DNA of 64,000 nucleotides from positions 247,721 through 311,720 of the forward strand of contig NZ_JAATEM010000002.1 of NCBI RefSeq assembly GCF_012034205.1. Reading direction: 5' to 3'. This DNA comes from Streptomyces composti (GTDB taxonomy: Bacteria; Actinomycetota; Actinomycetes; Streptomycetales; Streptomycetaceae). The notes below the pieces were generated by a model, which saw nothing but the letters and a program-made list of their open reading frames with translations, had not been told where the DNA came from and did no database searches. Below are positions 8,464-17,286 of the stretch, piece after piece. The first letter of the stretch is position 1. Each line of letters opens with the position of its first letter. The position numbers were made by a program, and so were the translations under genes.

Positions 8464-9494
8464 GCGTGCTGCAACTGCTCTTCGCGGCGCTGCTGGTGCT
8501 GGCCAACGGATTCTTCGTCGGCGCCGAGTTCGCGCTCGTGTCGGTCCGCCGCAGCCAGATCGAGCCGCTCGGCACGGCCCGCGCCCGCCAGGTCCTCCAC
8601 GGCCTCGAGCATCTGCCGCAGATGATGGCGGCGGCCCAGTTCGGCATCACCGTGTGCTCGCTGACGCTGGGCGCGGTGGCCGAACCCACCGTCGCCCGGC
8701 TGCTGGAGCCGGTCTTCACCTGGATCCGTCTGCCGCACGGCATGGTCCACCCACTGGGCTATGTCATCGCCCTGGCCGTGGTGGTCTTCTGCCATCTGGT
8801 CATCGGCGAGATGGTGCCGAAGAACCTCGCCATGGCGGCCCCCGAGAAGGCCGCGCTCTGGCTCAGCCCCGGCCTGGTGTGGTTCGCCCGGCTGTGCCGC
8901 CCGGTCACCGCGGCCCTCGGCGCCTGCTCGCGCGCGGTGCTGCGGCTGTTCAGGGTCGAGCCGAAGGACGAGGTGGAGGCCGTCTTCACCAGCGAACAGC
9001 TCAACCGGCTGGTGGAGGACGCAGGCCAGGCCGGGCTGCTCGACCCGGAGGAGGCCGAGCGCCTCGAGGACGCCCTGGAGCTGGGTTCCCGCCCGGTGAC
9101 CGACGTCCTGCTCGAGCGCGAGTCCCTGGTCACCGTCGACCCGGCGGTGACCCCCGCGCAGATCGTGGAGCTGACCGCCCGCACGGGCTACAGCCGCTTC
9201 CCGATAGCGGTGGGCGACGGCGCCTTCATGGGCTACCTGCATGTGAAGGACGTGCTCGACCTGGAGGACTCCGACCGGGCGGTGCCGCAGCGGCTGTGGC
9301 GCCGCATGACGACCCTGCGCCCGGAACTCCCCCTGGACGACGCCCTCACGGTGATGCGGCGCGCTGCCACACACCTCGCCCAGGTGACCGACGCCTCCGG
9401 CAAGGTGCTGGGGCTGGTCGCCCTGGAGGATGTCCTGGAGATGCTGGTCGGCGAGGTGCGCGACCCGGCGCACCGGCAGCTCGCCCAGCCGTAG
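8460..9494 (+). CDS. CNNM/CorC-type membrane protein, short form
   Basis: A 344-residue paralogue of the gene before it: DUF21 transmembrane domain (VLANGFFVGAEFALVSVRR, and GEMVPKNLAMA near residue 120), then a CBS pair (about 200-335, ending VLGLVALEDVLEMLVGEV). The C-terminal CorC_HlyC domain present in its partner is missing, and the protein stops shortly after the second CBS motif. The tandem arrangement with a four-base overlap suggests a hetero-oligomeric ion transporter, which is inference. Confidence 0.9.
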   Translation: MSVLQLLFAALLVLANGFFVGAEFALVSVRRSQIEPLGTARARQVLHGLEHLPQMMAAAQFGITVCSLTLGAVAEPTVARLLEPVFTWIRLPHGMVHPLGYVIALAVVVFCHLVIGEMVPKNLAMAAPEKAALWLSPGLVWFARLCRPVTAALGACSRAVLRLFRVEPKDEVEAVFTSEQLNRLVEDAGQAGLLDPEEAERLEDALELGSRPVTDVLLERESLVTVDPAVTPAQIVELTARTGYSRFPIAVGDGAFMGYLHVKDVLDLEDSDRAVPQRLWRRMTTLRPELPLDDALTVMRRAATHLAQVTDASGKVLGLVALEDVLEMLVGEVRDPAHRQLAQP

Positions 9495-9516
9495 CCGGAC
9501 CGGTGCCTCCCTCGTG

Positions 9517-9546
9517 CCTGCGGCGGCGCGGGGGAGGCGCCGCAGG
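9517..9546. terminator. Hairpin between convergent genes
   Basis: CCTGCGGCG (9517-9525) pairs with CGCCGCAGG (9538-9546) between the convergent CNNM and AAA genes. There is no U tract on either side, as is common in Streptomyces. Confidence 0.6.
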
Positions 9547-9595
9547 GGGGCGCCCGATCCCGGGTCGCGCCCGGCTGAGGCTCTCGGAGCCTCGC

Positions 9596-11449
9596 CTAGG
9601 TGAGGTCCTGCGGCCCCCGGCCCGACAGGACCTCGCCGTACGCCTGCATCAGGTCCGGCAGCCGCAGCGTCGCCAGATCCTCCCGGCTCAGCTCTCCCGG
9701 GTACATCGAGAGCCGCAGATCCCGGTAGGCGCAGCTCTTCTCGTACAGCGTGCGCAGGAACCGCCCGTTGCCCAGTTCGTCGATCCAGCCCTGGTCCACC
9801 ACGTGCCCGGCGATGGAGCGCAGCTCCTCCAGGGCCTCCTCGTCCCAGAGGTCGCCGTTCTCCGCGGCCAGCACCTTGCCGATCTCCACGAGCTCCAGGG
9901 GCCGGTAGGAGGGGAAGTCGATGCGGGTGGTGAAGCGTGAGGACAGTCCCGGATTGGCGGCCAGCAGGCGGTCCATGCCCTCGGGATGGCCGGCCAGGAT
10001 CACCACCACATGGTCCCGGTGGTCCTCGGCGCGTTTCAGCAGCACCTGGAGCGCCTCGTCGCCGTAGGCGTCGCCCTTGCCGTAGCCGGAGTTGGACAGC
10101 GCGTACGCCTCGTCGACGAAGAGCACCCCGCCGAGCGCGGAGTCGATCAGCTCGTTCGCCTTCACGGCGGTCTGCCCCAGGTACTCGCCGGCCAGGTCGG
10201 CCCGCTGGGCCTCCACCAGATGGTCACCGCCGAGGAGTCCGAGGGCGTAGAAGACCCGGCCGAGGATCCGGGCCACCGTGGTCTTTCCGGTGCCGGAGGG
10301 GCCGGAGAAGATGAAGTGCCGCTTGGGCGGCTGCACCGGCAGCCCCTGCCCGGCCCGCAGCCGGGCCATGTTCAACTGCGCCGACAGCGCCTTGACCTGG
10401 CGCTTGACCGGCTCCAGACCCACCATGCGCTCGAGCTGGGCGAGCGCCTCCTCGAGTAATGCGGCGTCGGTGGGCCCTGCGGGCACGGGAGAGCCCGCCG
10501 CACCCGCCCGCTCCCGGACCCCGGCGCCGCCGCCCGGCGGCGTGGTCACCGGCGGGGCCTCGGGATCGCCGAACCGCAGCTCGCGCCCCTCGCTGCCGAA
10601 CAGCGGATCGAGGGTGTCACCGTCCAGCACGTCCGGGCCCTGGTCGGTGAGCGTGGCGGTGGCCAGGTCGGCCGACTCGTCGTAGCCGTCGCCCTCGGCG
10701 ATCGCCGCCAGCCGGGCCGAGGTGTCCATGAACGCCGGATCGACTCGGTGCACGGCCCGGTACAGCGGGAGCGCGGCGGCGCTCCGGCCGGTGCCCTCGT
10801 GCGCCCGCGCGAGCCAGTAGCGCAGCTCCTTGCGCTGCGGCTGCTCGCTGCGGCAGCGCATCAGGGCCGCCGACAGCAGCGGCTCGGCCTGCCCGTACAT
10901 CTCCAGGCGCACCCGGGCCATGCCGCCGAACAGACCGGCTTCGATGCCGAGCATCGGATCGTCCAGCAGCGGGTCGGTGTGCCGGACCAGCTGCTCCCAG
11001 TCCTTGACCAGGTAGGCGCGGCAGGCGTGCAGGAAGCGGACCTGCGGGTCGGTGTCCACCGGGGGCAGTCCGGCGAGCGCCCGGTCCAGCTCCGGTACAT
11101 GCCGGCCGTCCAGCCAGTGGGAGGCGTGCGCCAGCAGCAGGTCACGGGGCTTCTCCAGCACCGGCTGCACCCACCAGCCCAGCCAGTACCAGGAGTTGAG
11201 GGTGCGTCGGTGCCGGGCGCGCTGCTCGCCGAAGCGGTCCCGGTAGCGGAACATGCGCAGCAGCGCGGTCGTCGTGTCCACGCGCAGCGCGTGCAGTCCC
11301 AGCCAGGCGTCGGCCATGCCCGGGTCGAGCCGCACCGCGGTGCGGAACTCCTCCTCGGCCTGCGGATACGCGCCCATGGTGTAGGCGTCCACGCCTCGCA
11401 GCCAGGCGAGGTCGGCCGGGGCCTGCGGGCCCTGCGTGCCGAAGTCCAT
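9596..11449 (-). CDS. CbxX/CfxQ-type AAA ATPase with N-terminal TPR-like region
   Basis: A 617-residue protein. The first 300 or so residues contain TPR-like helices (GVDAYTMGAYPQAEEEFRTAV). An acidic linker follows, then an AAA module with Walker A GPSGTGKTT near residue 383, Walker B GGVLFVDEAYAL near 440 and an arginine-rich sensor region (SRFTTRIDFPSY). CbxX-type AAA proteins include Rubisco activases and ESX EccA chaperones; this architecture resembles EccA, but no ESX genes are nearby. ATG 11449 follows GGGGGA (GTG 11452 is a possible alternative). Confidence 0.85.
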   Translation of the reverse strand: MDFGTQGPQAPADLAWLRGVDAYTMGAYPQAEEEFRTAVRLDPGMADAWLGLHALRVDTTTALLRMFRYRDRFGEQRARHRRTLNSWYWLGWWVQPVLEKPRDLLLAHASHWLDGRHVPELDRALAGLPPVDTDPQVRFLHACRAYLVKDWEQLVRHTDPLLDDPMLGIEAGLFGGMARVRLEMYGQAEPLLSAALMRCRSEQPQRKELRYWLARAHEGTGRSAAALPLYRAVHRVDPAFMDTSARLAAIAEGDGYDESADLATATLTDQGPDVLDGDTLDPLFGSEGRELRFGDPEAPPVTTPPGGGAGVRERAGAAGSPVPAGPTDAALLEEALAQLERMVGLEPVKRQVKALSAQLNMARLRAGQGLPVQPPKRHFIFSGPSGTGKTTVARILGRVFYALGLLGGDHLVEAQRADLAGEYLGQTAVKANELIDSALGGVLFVDEAYALSNSGYGKGDAYGDEALQVLLKRAEDHRDHVVVILAGHPEGMDRLLAANPGLSSRFTTRIDFPSYRPLELVEIGKVLAAENGDLWDEEALEELRSIAGHVVDQGWIDELGNGRFLRTLYEKSCAYRDLRLSMYPGELSREDLATLRLPDLMQAYGEVLSGRGPQDLT

Positions 11450-11668
11450 CACGTCCCCCACAAACCGTGCCCCCGTCGGTCTGCCGCCGGGCCCCTCGCC
11501 CGGTGGCTGCCTCTGGTCGAACCGCGGTGCCGCGGACCGGAGTTGCAAGGTGCGCGAAGCAGTGTCCGTAGGTCGCACCGGGGTGCATCGTACCTGCGGG
11601 GGCGGGGCCTGACCCAGTGCGCACAGCAGGTCGTGGCGGGAGCCGGCTCGGGCGGCGGGGGGCGGACA

Positions 11669-11687
11669 TGCTCACCCAGGGTGAGCA
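11669..11687. promoter_or_regulatory. 19-bp perfect palindrome (operator candidate)
   Basis: TGCTCACCC (11669-11677) and its exact reverse complement GGGTGAGCA (11679-11687) flank one central base. It lies about 220 bp upstream of the AAA ATPase start. It could be a repressor operator or a tight hairpin; no regulator gene is adjacent. Confidence 0.4.
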
Positions 11688-11728
11688 CGAGACGCCGCTC
11701 GGCGTCCGGAAGTGTGAAGAGGACAGAA

Positions 11729-11830
11729 CGAAGCCCCCGATCACGGGGGAACAACCGGGGGCTTCGCGTCTGGCGGCGACTCGGTGAGTCGCACACCGAG
11801 AACGTAAGACCTGTACGGGCTTTGGGTCAA
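11729..11830 (-). promoter_or_regulatory. Promoter-like hexamers, two exclusive hairpins and a terminator (attenuator or small RNA)
   Basis: Read on the minus strand: TTGACC (11825-11830), an 18-bp spacer and TACGTT (11801-11806). Then comes CTCGGTG-loop-CACCGAG (11780-11800), which competes with GCGACT-CACCG-AGTCGC using overlapping bases. Finally a strong hairpin CGAAGCCCCCG / CGGGGGCTTCG (11756-11766 with 11729-11739) is followed by a pyrimidine-rich TTCTGTCCTCTT. This lies between the uridine-kinase-like gene and the AAA gene. It may terminate the upstream gene, attenuate the downstream one, or end a short RNA. Confidence 0.45.
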
Positions 11831-11879
11831 GCCGAGTTGGAGCAGTCAGGACACTTGTCCGACACTCGTCTTCACAAGT

Positions 11880-12566
11880 TCAACACATCGCGGACGGCTC
11901 GTCACCGTCCGTACAGGAGGGGCCCAACTCACCCGTCACACCGGGCCCCTGGAACACCTCGTATCCCTTCTCGCGCTCCCGCACCAGAAGATCGGCACAA
12001 GCGCGCGAGGGGTCGCCCGCGAAGTGCGCGCGCTCCGCCTCGACCCATCCCTCCCAGAACTCCCGCTGCTCCTCCCCGTCCCGTGTCCGGCCGCGGGCCC
12101 AGGCCTCCTCCTCGGGCAGGTCCATCCAGAGCAGCAGCGCCAGATGCGGCCGCAGCGCCCGCCGCCCCGCACCCACGCCCTCGACCAGGACCACCGGGGC
12201 GGGCGGCAGCGTACGGGCCGGTCCGAAGCGGCGGGCCCGCCAGTCGTAGGGGGAGTAGTGGGCGGTCGCCCCGCGGCGGAGCGGCTCGATCACCTGGCTC
12301 AGCAACCGCCCCGTCCAGTCGAACAGCTGCTCGTGGCTGGCGATGTCGTCGAGCCGCAGCACCGGCGCACCGCCCAGTACCCGGGCCAGCTTCCCGGCGA
12401 AGGTGGACTTGCCGGACCCGGCGTGCCCGTCGACACCCACGAGACGCACCGGACCGCAGGAGGGCGGGAGCCGGCGGATGCGGCAGGCGAGGGAGTGCAG
12501 GACCGGGTCCGTGGGTGTGTGAATGGCTGGTTCCAGGAGTGGGGGAGGGGGTGCTGACAGGAGCAC
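11880..12566 (-). CDS. Uridine kinase-like P-loop NTPase
   Basis: A 228-residue protein. The Walker A motif GHAGSGKST begins near residue 47, after the strand VRLVGVDG. LRLDDIASHEQLFDWTGRL and a Tyr-Asp-Trp segment (HYSPYDWRARRF) follow, as in uridine/cytidine kinase-like proteins that phosphorylate nucleosides for salvage. The substrate is inferred from family only. The GTG at 12566 is chosen because GGAGGG lies 5 nt upstream; the frame stays open further upstream but without family-like sequence. It is divergent from the secreted peptidase gene. Confidence 0.8.
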   Translation of the reverse strand: MLLSAPPPPLLEPAIHTPTDPVLHSLACRIRRLPPSCGPVRLVGVDGHAGSGKSTFAGKLARVLGGAPVLRLDDIASHEQLFDWTGRLLSQVIEPLRRGATAHYSPYDWRARRFGPARTLPPAPVVLVEGVGAGRRALRPHLALLLWMDLPEEEAWARGRTRDGEEQREFWEGWVEAERAHFAGDPSRACADLLVREREKGYEVFQGPGVTGELGPSCTDGDEPSAMC

Positions 12567-12745
12567 TCTAGGCCCTCCATTGGTCGAGTCCGATGGAGGT
12601 CGGCGCGGCACCGGCCGGGGTGCTGGCCAGGTCCGTCCCGCTGTGTTCATAGTGGGCGCACACCCGCTCCAACCGGTGGACGCACGCCGTCCGGCCGGCC
12701 CCGCACGGTCCTGCCCCGACTCGACACCTTGGGGGTCCTCCACCC

Positions 12746-14122
12746 ATGAGCAGAGCCGAACAGCCGTCCCGCAGAACCCTCCTGGCCGCAGCCGTCGTCG
12801 CCGCCGTCGCGGGCGGCGCCGCCCCGGCCTCCGCGCACACCCCGGCCACCGTGCCCCCGGCCGGCGGTGCCGCCCCCGGCCGGGCTCCCGCCCGCCGGGT
12901 GGACAACCGGGCCTGGATCACGTACGCCGACTGGCGTTCCGGGACCGCCCGCGGCACCCGCGCCGTCGCCGGCACCCGCCCCGGCGTGGTGATCTCCGAG
13001 CCCGCCGGCAGCACCGACTACACCGACCCGCACACCGGCCGCACCGCCGCCTGGGAGTACGCGGTCTGGACGTCCCCCGTCCACCGGCTCTCCGTGCCCG
13101 GCACCGAGCTCATCGCCTCCTGGAACGCCCACACCCCCGGCGGCACCTGGCTCCAGGTCGAGCTGAGGGCGACGTACTCCGACGGCACGGACAGCCCCTG
13201 GTACGTGATGGGCCGCTGGGCGGCCGGCGACCAGGACATCCGGCGCACCTCCGTGGACGACCAGAGCGACGGCACCAGCACCGTCTGGACCGACACCCTG
13301 GCCCTCGACGACCCCGCCTCGGGCCTGCGGATCGTCTCCTACCGCCTCCGCCTGACCCTCTACCGCAAGCCCGGCACCAAGCTCACCCCGACCGTGTGGC
13401 GGCTCGGCGCCATGGGCTCCGACATCCCCGACCGCTTCACCGTCCCGGCCTCCGAGCCCGGCCTGGCCAAGGAGCTGATCGTCCCGCGCTACTCGCAGGA
13501 GATCCACAAGGGTCAGTACCCCGAGTACGACAACGGCGGCGAGGCCTGGTGCAGCCCCACCTCCTCGCAGATGATCATCGAGTACTGGGGCGGCCGCCTC
13601 ACCGAGGAGCAGCTGTCCTGGGTGAACCCGGACTACGCCGACCCGCAGATCTGCCACGCGGCCCGCCACACCTACGACTACGAGTACGCCGGCTGCGGCA
13701 ACTGGCCGTTCAACGCCGCCTACGCGGCCACCTTCAAGGACCTACAGGGCGTGGTCACCCGGCTCGGGTCCCTCACCGACCTGGAGACGCTGATCGCGGC
13801 CGGCATCCCCGCCATCACCTCCCAGTCGTTCCTGAAGGAGGAGCTGACCGGCGCCGGCTACGGCACCGCGGGTCATCTGATGACGGTGATCGGCTTCACC
13901 GCCGGCGGGGACGTGATCGCCAACGACCCCGCATCCCCGAGCAACGAGGCGGTACGGCGCGTCTACAAGCGGCGGGAGTTCGAGAACGTCTGGCTGCGGA
14001 CCAAGCGCTACAACGCCTCCGGCAAGGTCGTCTCCGGCACCGGAGGGGTCTGCTACCTGTACTTCCCGGCCCGCCCGACCGCGCGGCAGCGCAAGGCGCT
14101 CGCGGCGGTCGGCGTGCGCTGA
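12746..14122 (+). CDS. Secreted C39-like peptidase (Tat signal)
   Basis: A 458-residue protein with a twin-arginine-type N-terminus (SRRTLLAAAVVAAVAGG) ending in ASA, so it is probably exported folded. The middle is a beta-rich, fibronectin-like or carbohydrate-binding-like region. The papain-like C39 domain follows: the nucleophile is probably Cys269 in GGEAWCSPTSS, with His377 in GTAGHLMTVIG and Asp394 in ANDPA, the order expected for C39-like peptidases. It is not fused to an ABC transporter, so it is not a bacteriocin exporter. ATG 12746 follows a GGGGG stretch. Confidence 0.85.
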   Translation: MSRAEQPSRRTLLAAAVVAAVAGGAAPASAHTPATVPPAGGAAPGRAPARRVDNRAWITYADWRSGTARGTRAVAGTRPGVVISEPAGSTDYTDPHTGRTAAWEYAVWTSPVHRLSVPGTELIASWNAHTPGGTWLQVELRATYSDGTDSPWYVMGRWAAGDQDIRRTSVDDQSDGTSTVWTDTLALDDPASGLRIVSYRLRLTLYRKPGTKLTPTVWRLGAMGSDIPDRFTVPASEPGLAKELIVPRYSQEIHKGQYPEYDNGGEAWCSPTSSQMIIEYWGGRLTEEQLSWVNPDYADPQICHAARHTYDYEYAGCGNWPFNAAYAATFKDLQGVVTRLGSLTDLETLIAAGIPAITSQSFLKEELTGAGYGTAGHLMTVIGFTAGGDVIANDPASPSNEAVRRVYKRREFENVWLRTKRYNASGKVVSGTGGVCYLYFPARPTARQRKALAAVGVR

Positions 14123-14255
14123 ACCGCACGGCCGTGCTGTCCGTGTGACCAACGTCTCGGCCGCACATGCCGCTCTCGGTGGCAAGGTGGACACCGCCCC
14201 GGCCCCTGTCGTCCGGGGCGGACGACCGCACCACCGAGAGCAGCAGCGAGCAGCC

Positions 14256-14396
14256 ATGACCGCGACCGCAGCCACCGCGCCCCGCGTCCGCACCGGCGGG
14301 CCCCAGGAAGACGGCCCGAAGATCCTCGAGCACGTCGCGGGCTGGACCCTCGTCGTGGTCATCGCGATGCTGGTGACCCAGCTCGGGCTGCTCTGA
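14256..14396 (+). CDS. Small single-pass membrane protein
   Basis: A 46-residue polypeptide with a basic and polar start (MTATAATAPRVRTGG) and one C-terminal hydrophobic helix (WTLVVVIAMLVTQLGLL). The ATG at 14256 is favoured over upstream in-frame GTG codons because it gives a compact tail-anchored protein, though the ribosome site is weak. It lies 133 bp after the peptidase gene. The function is unknown. Confidence 0.5.
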   Translation: MTATAATAPRVRTGGPQEDGPKILEHVAGWTLVVVIAMLVTQLGLL

Positions 14397-15024
14397 CCCG
14401 TCCGGGGCACCTCCCCCCGGCGCCGCTTCGCCCGCTTCACCACCCGAGCCGAGGCTGTCCGGCGACGCCTCCTGCGGCGCCCTGCTCCTCTTCACGAGCT
14501 TCACGAAGCGGCATCGCCCGCCGTCGGCGGGCCCGGACTCTCCCGCGCCGAGCGGGTGCGCCGCGCTGCCCGCGTGCGCACCGCTCCGCGGGCCGCTCAC
14601 CGCACCGTCATCGCCGCCACCCGGCCGTTCCCGTCGGCCCGGGCGCCACCCTGCCCGCCCGCCGGGTCGACGACCCGCCCCGTCCTGCGAGCCGCCGCCG
14701 GCCCTCTCCTCCGCTCGGGTCCGCGGCCCGGCGGCCCGCGTCCGTCCCGCCGCCCGGCGGCCCGCGTCCGTCCCGCCGCGCGGCGGGCCTGGAGAGCAGG
14801 TACGAAGGAAGGCGCGAAGGCCACCGAAGGGTATCCTTGAGTGAGCGGTCGTTAACCAGTGACTTGCGGTGGCCCATCCGGCATACTCACAGCGCACAGC
14901 CGCTGGTCAGGCCCTTCGAGACCCGGAGGGACGGCCGCGGCCGAGGCGTCAGAACGACCAGGCGGACGCGCCCTCACCACAGGGCCCGGCCGCCCGTGCC
15001 CGAAAATGGGAGGAGAGCGTCGCC
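14397..15024. other. Low-complexity intergenic region
   Basis: About 630 bp with no convincing gene. Most of it is proline/arginine/alanine-coding low-complexity sequence in every frame, including a 26-bp tandem duplication (14729-14779). Near 14832-14875 the sequence is less GC-rich (GTATCCTT, GTTAACC) and may hold the promoter for the acyl-CoA dehydrogenase. In S. coelicolor a chitinase gene (chiD, from memory) lies at the matching place; nothing of it is recognisable here. Confidence 0.45.
14729..14779. repeat. 26-bp tandem duplication
   Basis: A 26-bp unit, CGGCGGCCCGCGTCCG followed by TCCCGCCGCC, occurs twice in direct succession (second copy one base short at its end) within a GC-rich spacer. 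Confidence 0.7.
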
Positions 15025-16197
15025 ATGCCCGACCGCGCCCCGCAGCCGGTGGACCGGCAACTGCCCACGGACGAGGCCCGGGACCTGATCTCGCTCGTGC
15101 GTGACATCGCACAGCGTGAGATCGCCCCGAAGGCCGCCGAGGAGGAGGACGCCGGGCACTTCCCCCGCGAGCTGTTCTCCCTGCTCTCCGAGTCGGGGCT
15201 GCTGGGCCTGCCCTACGACTCCGAGTACGGCGGCGGCGACCAGCCCTACGAGGTCTACCTCCAGGTGCTCGAAGAGCTCTCCATGGCGCGGCTGACCGTG
15301 GGACTCGGCGTCAGCGTGCACACCCTCGCCTCCTACGCGCTCGCCGCCCACGGCACCAAGGAGCAGCGGACCGAGCACCTGCCCGCGATGCTCGGCGGCG
15401 GCCTCCTCGGCGGCTACTGCCTCTCCGAACCGGCGTCCGGCTCCGACGCGGCCTCGCTGCGCACCCGCGCGGTGCGCGACGGCGACGACTGGGTCATCAA
15501 CGGCACCAAGGCGTGGATCACCCACGGCGGCATCGCCGACTTCTACACGGTCATGGCCCGCACCGGAGAAGAGGGCCCGCGCGGGGTCACCGCGTTCCTG
15601 GTGCCCGGTGACGCGGAGGGGCTGAGCGCCGCCGCGCCCGAGAAGAAGATGGGCATGAAGGGCTCGCCCACCGCGCAGATCCACCTCGACGGCGTCCGCG
15701 TCTCCGACGACCGGCGGATCGGCGAGGAGGGCCAGGGCTTCTCCATCGCCCTGGCCGCCCTGGACGGGGGCCGGCTCGGCATCGCGGCCTGCGCCATCGG
15801 CCTGGCCCAGGCCGCGCTCGACGAGGCGCTGCGCTACGCCGGGGAGCGGCGCCAGTTCGGCAAGCCCATCGCCGACTTCCAGGGCCTGCGGTTCATGCTG
15901 GCCGACATGGCCACGCAGATCGAGGCGGGCCGCGCCCTGTACCTGTCGGCGGCCCGGCTGCGCGACGCCGGCCGGCCGTTCTCCAAGCAGGCGGCCATGG
16001 CCAAGCTGCACTGCACCGACACGGCGATGCGGGTCACCACCGACGCCGTCCAGATCCTCGGCGGATACGGCTACACGGCGGACTTCCCGGTCGAGCGCTT
16101 CATGCGCGAGGCCAAGGTGCTGCAGATCGTCGAGGGCACCAATCAGATCCAGCGCATGGTCATCGCTCGTCATCTCGCGGGACCTGAGGGACGCTGA
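15025..16197 (+). CDS. Acyl-CoA dehydrogenase
   Basis: A 390-residue FAD enzyme of acyl-CoA beta-oxidation or branched-chain oxidation. The signatures are YCLSEPASGSDAASL near residue 135, WVINGTKAWITHGG, the RRQFGKPIADFQGLRFMLADM helix and the C-terminal catalytic region GGYGYTADFPVERFMREAKVLQIVEGTNQIQ, where the Glu of EGT is the likely base. The length is normal. ATG 15025 has AGGAG about 10 nt upstream. Confidence 0.93.
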   Translation: MPDRAPQPVDRQLPTDEARDLISLVRDIAQREIAPKAAEEEDAGHFPRELFSLLSESGLLGLPYDSEYGGGDQPYEVYLQVLEELSMARLTVGLGVSVHTLASYALAAHGTKEQRTEHLPAMLGGGLLGGYCLSEPASGSDAASLRTRAVRDGDDWVINGTKAWITHGGIADFYTVMARTGEEGPRGVTAFLVPGDAEGLSAAAPEKKMGMKGSPTAQIHLDGVRVSDDRRIGEEGQGFSIALAALDGGRLGIAACAIGLAQAALDEALRYAGERRQFGKPIADFQGLRFMLADMATQIEAGRALYLSAARLRDAGRPFSKQAAMAKLHCTDTAMRVTTDAVQILGGYGYTADFPVERFMREAKVLQIVEGTNQIQRMVIARHLAGPEGR

Positions 16198-16405
16198 ACT
16201 GACTCAGCCCCCGCCAGGGCGCCGCGAGCCGGGACCACTCCGGGTCGTGGCGCCCCGGCAGGGTGCGTCCGCGGTCCGCCCAGGTGCGCATCATGTCCCG
16301 GTAGATGGGCGGGTCCGGCAGCTGCGGCGGGGCCGGCGGGAAGGCCGACGGCGGTACGAAGACACGGCGTTGACGCCCGGTCGTCGCGTACGTGTGGGTC
16401 GTCAT
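16160..16405 (-). CDS. Small hypothetical protein overlapping acyl-CoA dehydrogenase 3' end
   Basis: An 81-residue frame with protein-like composition (aromatic residues, PPSAFPPAPPQLPDPPIYRDMMRTW), antisense to the last 38 bp of the dehydrogenase. No domain is recognised and the ribosome site is poor, so it could be spurious. Confidence 0.4.
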   Translation of the reverse strand: MTTHTYATTGRQRRVFVPPSAFPPAPPQLPDPPIYRDMMRTWADRGRTLPGRHDPEWSRLAAPWRGLSQFSVPQVPRDDER

Positions 16406-16641
16406 ACCTGGGCAACGCGGGAGCCACCGGACAGGTCACCGCCCGCGGAATAGGGCGTGCGTTCGCCGGACGTCCGCGACCGGACGACGACCGGGGAGCT
16501 GCCGGTGACGAGGCGCGACCGGGTGCCGGTGGCGAGCCGCCGGCCGCAGGGCTGCCGGTGACGAGCCGGGTCATCGGCGGGCCCGCGGTGAGCCGGCGGC
16601 GAAGCGGGGGCGGCGCGGGCGCCGCCCCCCGGTACGTGCGC

Positions 16642-17073
16642 TCAGGCGGCGTGGCGCCGCATCACGGGAACCCGGATGGGGCGCGAGCCCGGGCCGCCCA
16701 CGTGCGAGAACGGCTGGGTCCGCCAGTCGAGTCCCTGAGGGAGCGTCAACAGCAGACCCGTGTCCTGCTCCTGGGGTGTGACGGTCTCGTCCGCCGGCCG
16801 GGCCTCGGCGGCGCTCCGGCCGGTGCCGGGGCACACCGTCAGGCCGAACGGGTTCCACGGAGAGGCGCACAGCGCGTGCTCCGGCAGGACCTCCTCGTCC
16901 GCCAGCAGGGCGATGGGCTGCGCGCAGTCCGGGCAGATCACCCGGTACATCTCGAAGGTGTCGTACGTGTCCTCCTCGGCCAGGGCGTCGGGTTCGACGC
17001 CCTCCGGCTCGGGCTCGACGACCTGCTGCCGCCGCTTGGGCACGCTACGACCAGGGCGCTTGACACTCTGCAT
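16642..17073 (-). CDS. Hypothetical protein with a CPDC zinc-knuckle-like motif
   Basis: A 143-residue protein, basic at the N-terminus (QSVKRPGRSVPKRRQQ), then acidic (residues 18-40), then YRVICPDCAQPIALLADEE. The CPDC pair and later Cys residues (ALCAS, TVCPG) could bind a metal. A clear GGGGGAG ribosome site precedes ATG 17073. No family was recognised. It is divergent from the Lrp regulator gene. Confidence 0.6.
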   Translation of the reverse strand: MQSVKRPGRSVPKRRQQVVEPEPEGVEPDALAEEDTYDTFEMYRVICPDCAQPIALLADEEVLPEHALCASPWNPFGLTVCPGTGRSAAEARPADETVTPQEQDTGLLLTLPQGLDWRTQPFSHVGGPGSRPIRVPVMRRHAA

Positions 17074-17286
17074 TGGGTTCTCCCCCTCGGGCTGGGCCGT
17101 TCAGGCACTGCGGCCTCGACCACAGCAAGCACTTCCCGCCGCGAATCCGGGGTAATCACGAGAACATCACGGAAGCCGTTCGAGGCTTGTGGCGTTCGTC
17201 ACATGCCGTTGGCAGATCACGAACCGGGTGCGGCCCGGCCTGCTCAGGTACCCGAGGAGATCAGGCGCACTGTAGGTTCTAGCGCC

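Noticed and set aside
9596..11449. ESX/type VII secretion EccA
   Set aside because: The domain layout is similar, but no EccB-E, WXG100 or mycosin genes are nearby, so only the CbxX-type AAA label is kept.
14729..14779. CRISPR-like array
   Set aside because: There are only two adjacent copies without spacers; it is a simple tandem duplication.
14556..14840. 94-codon frame in the low-complexity spacer
   Set aside because: Composition is Arg/Pro/Ala noise from GC-rich tandem repeats and there is no ribosome site.
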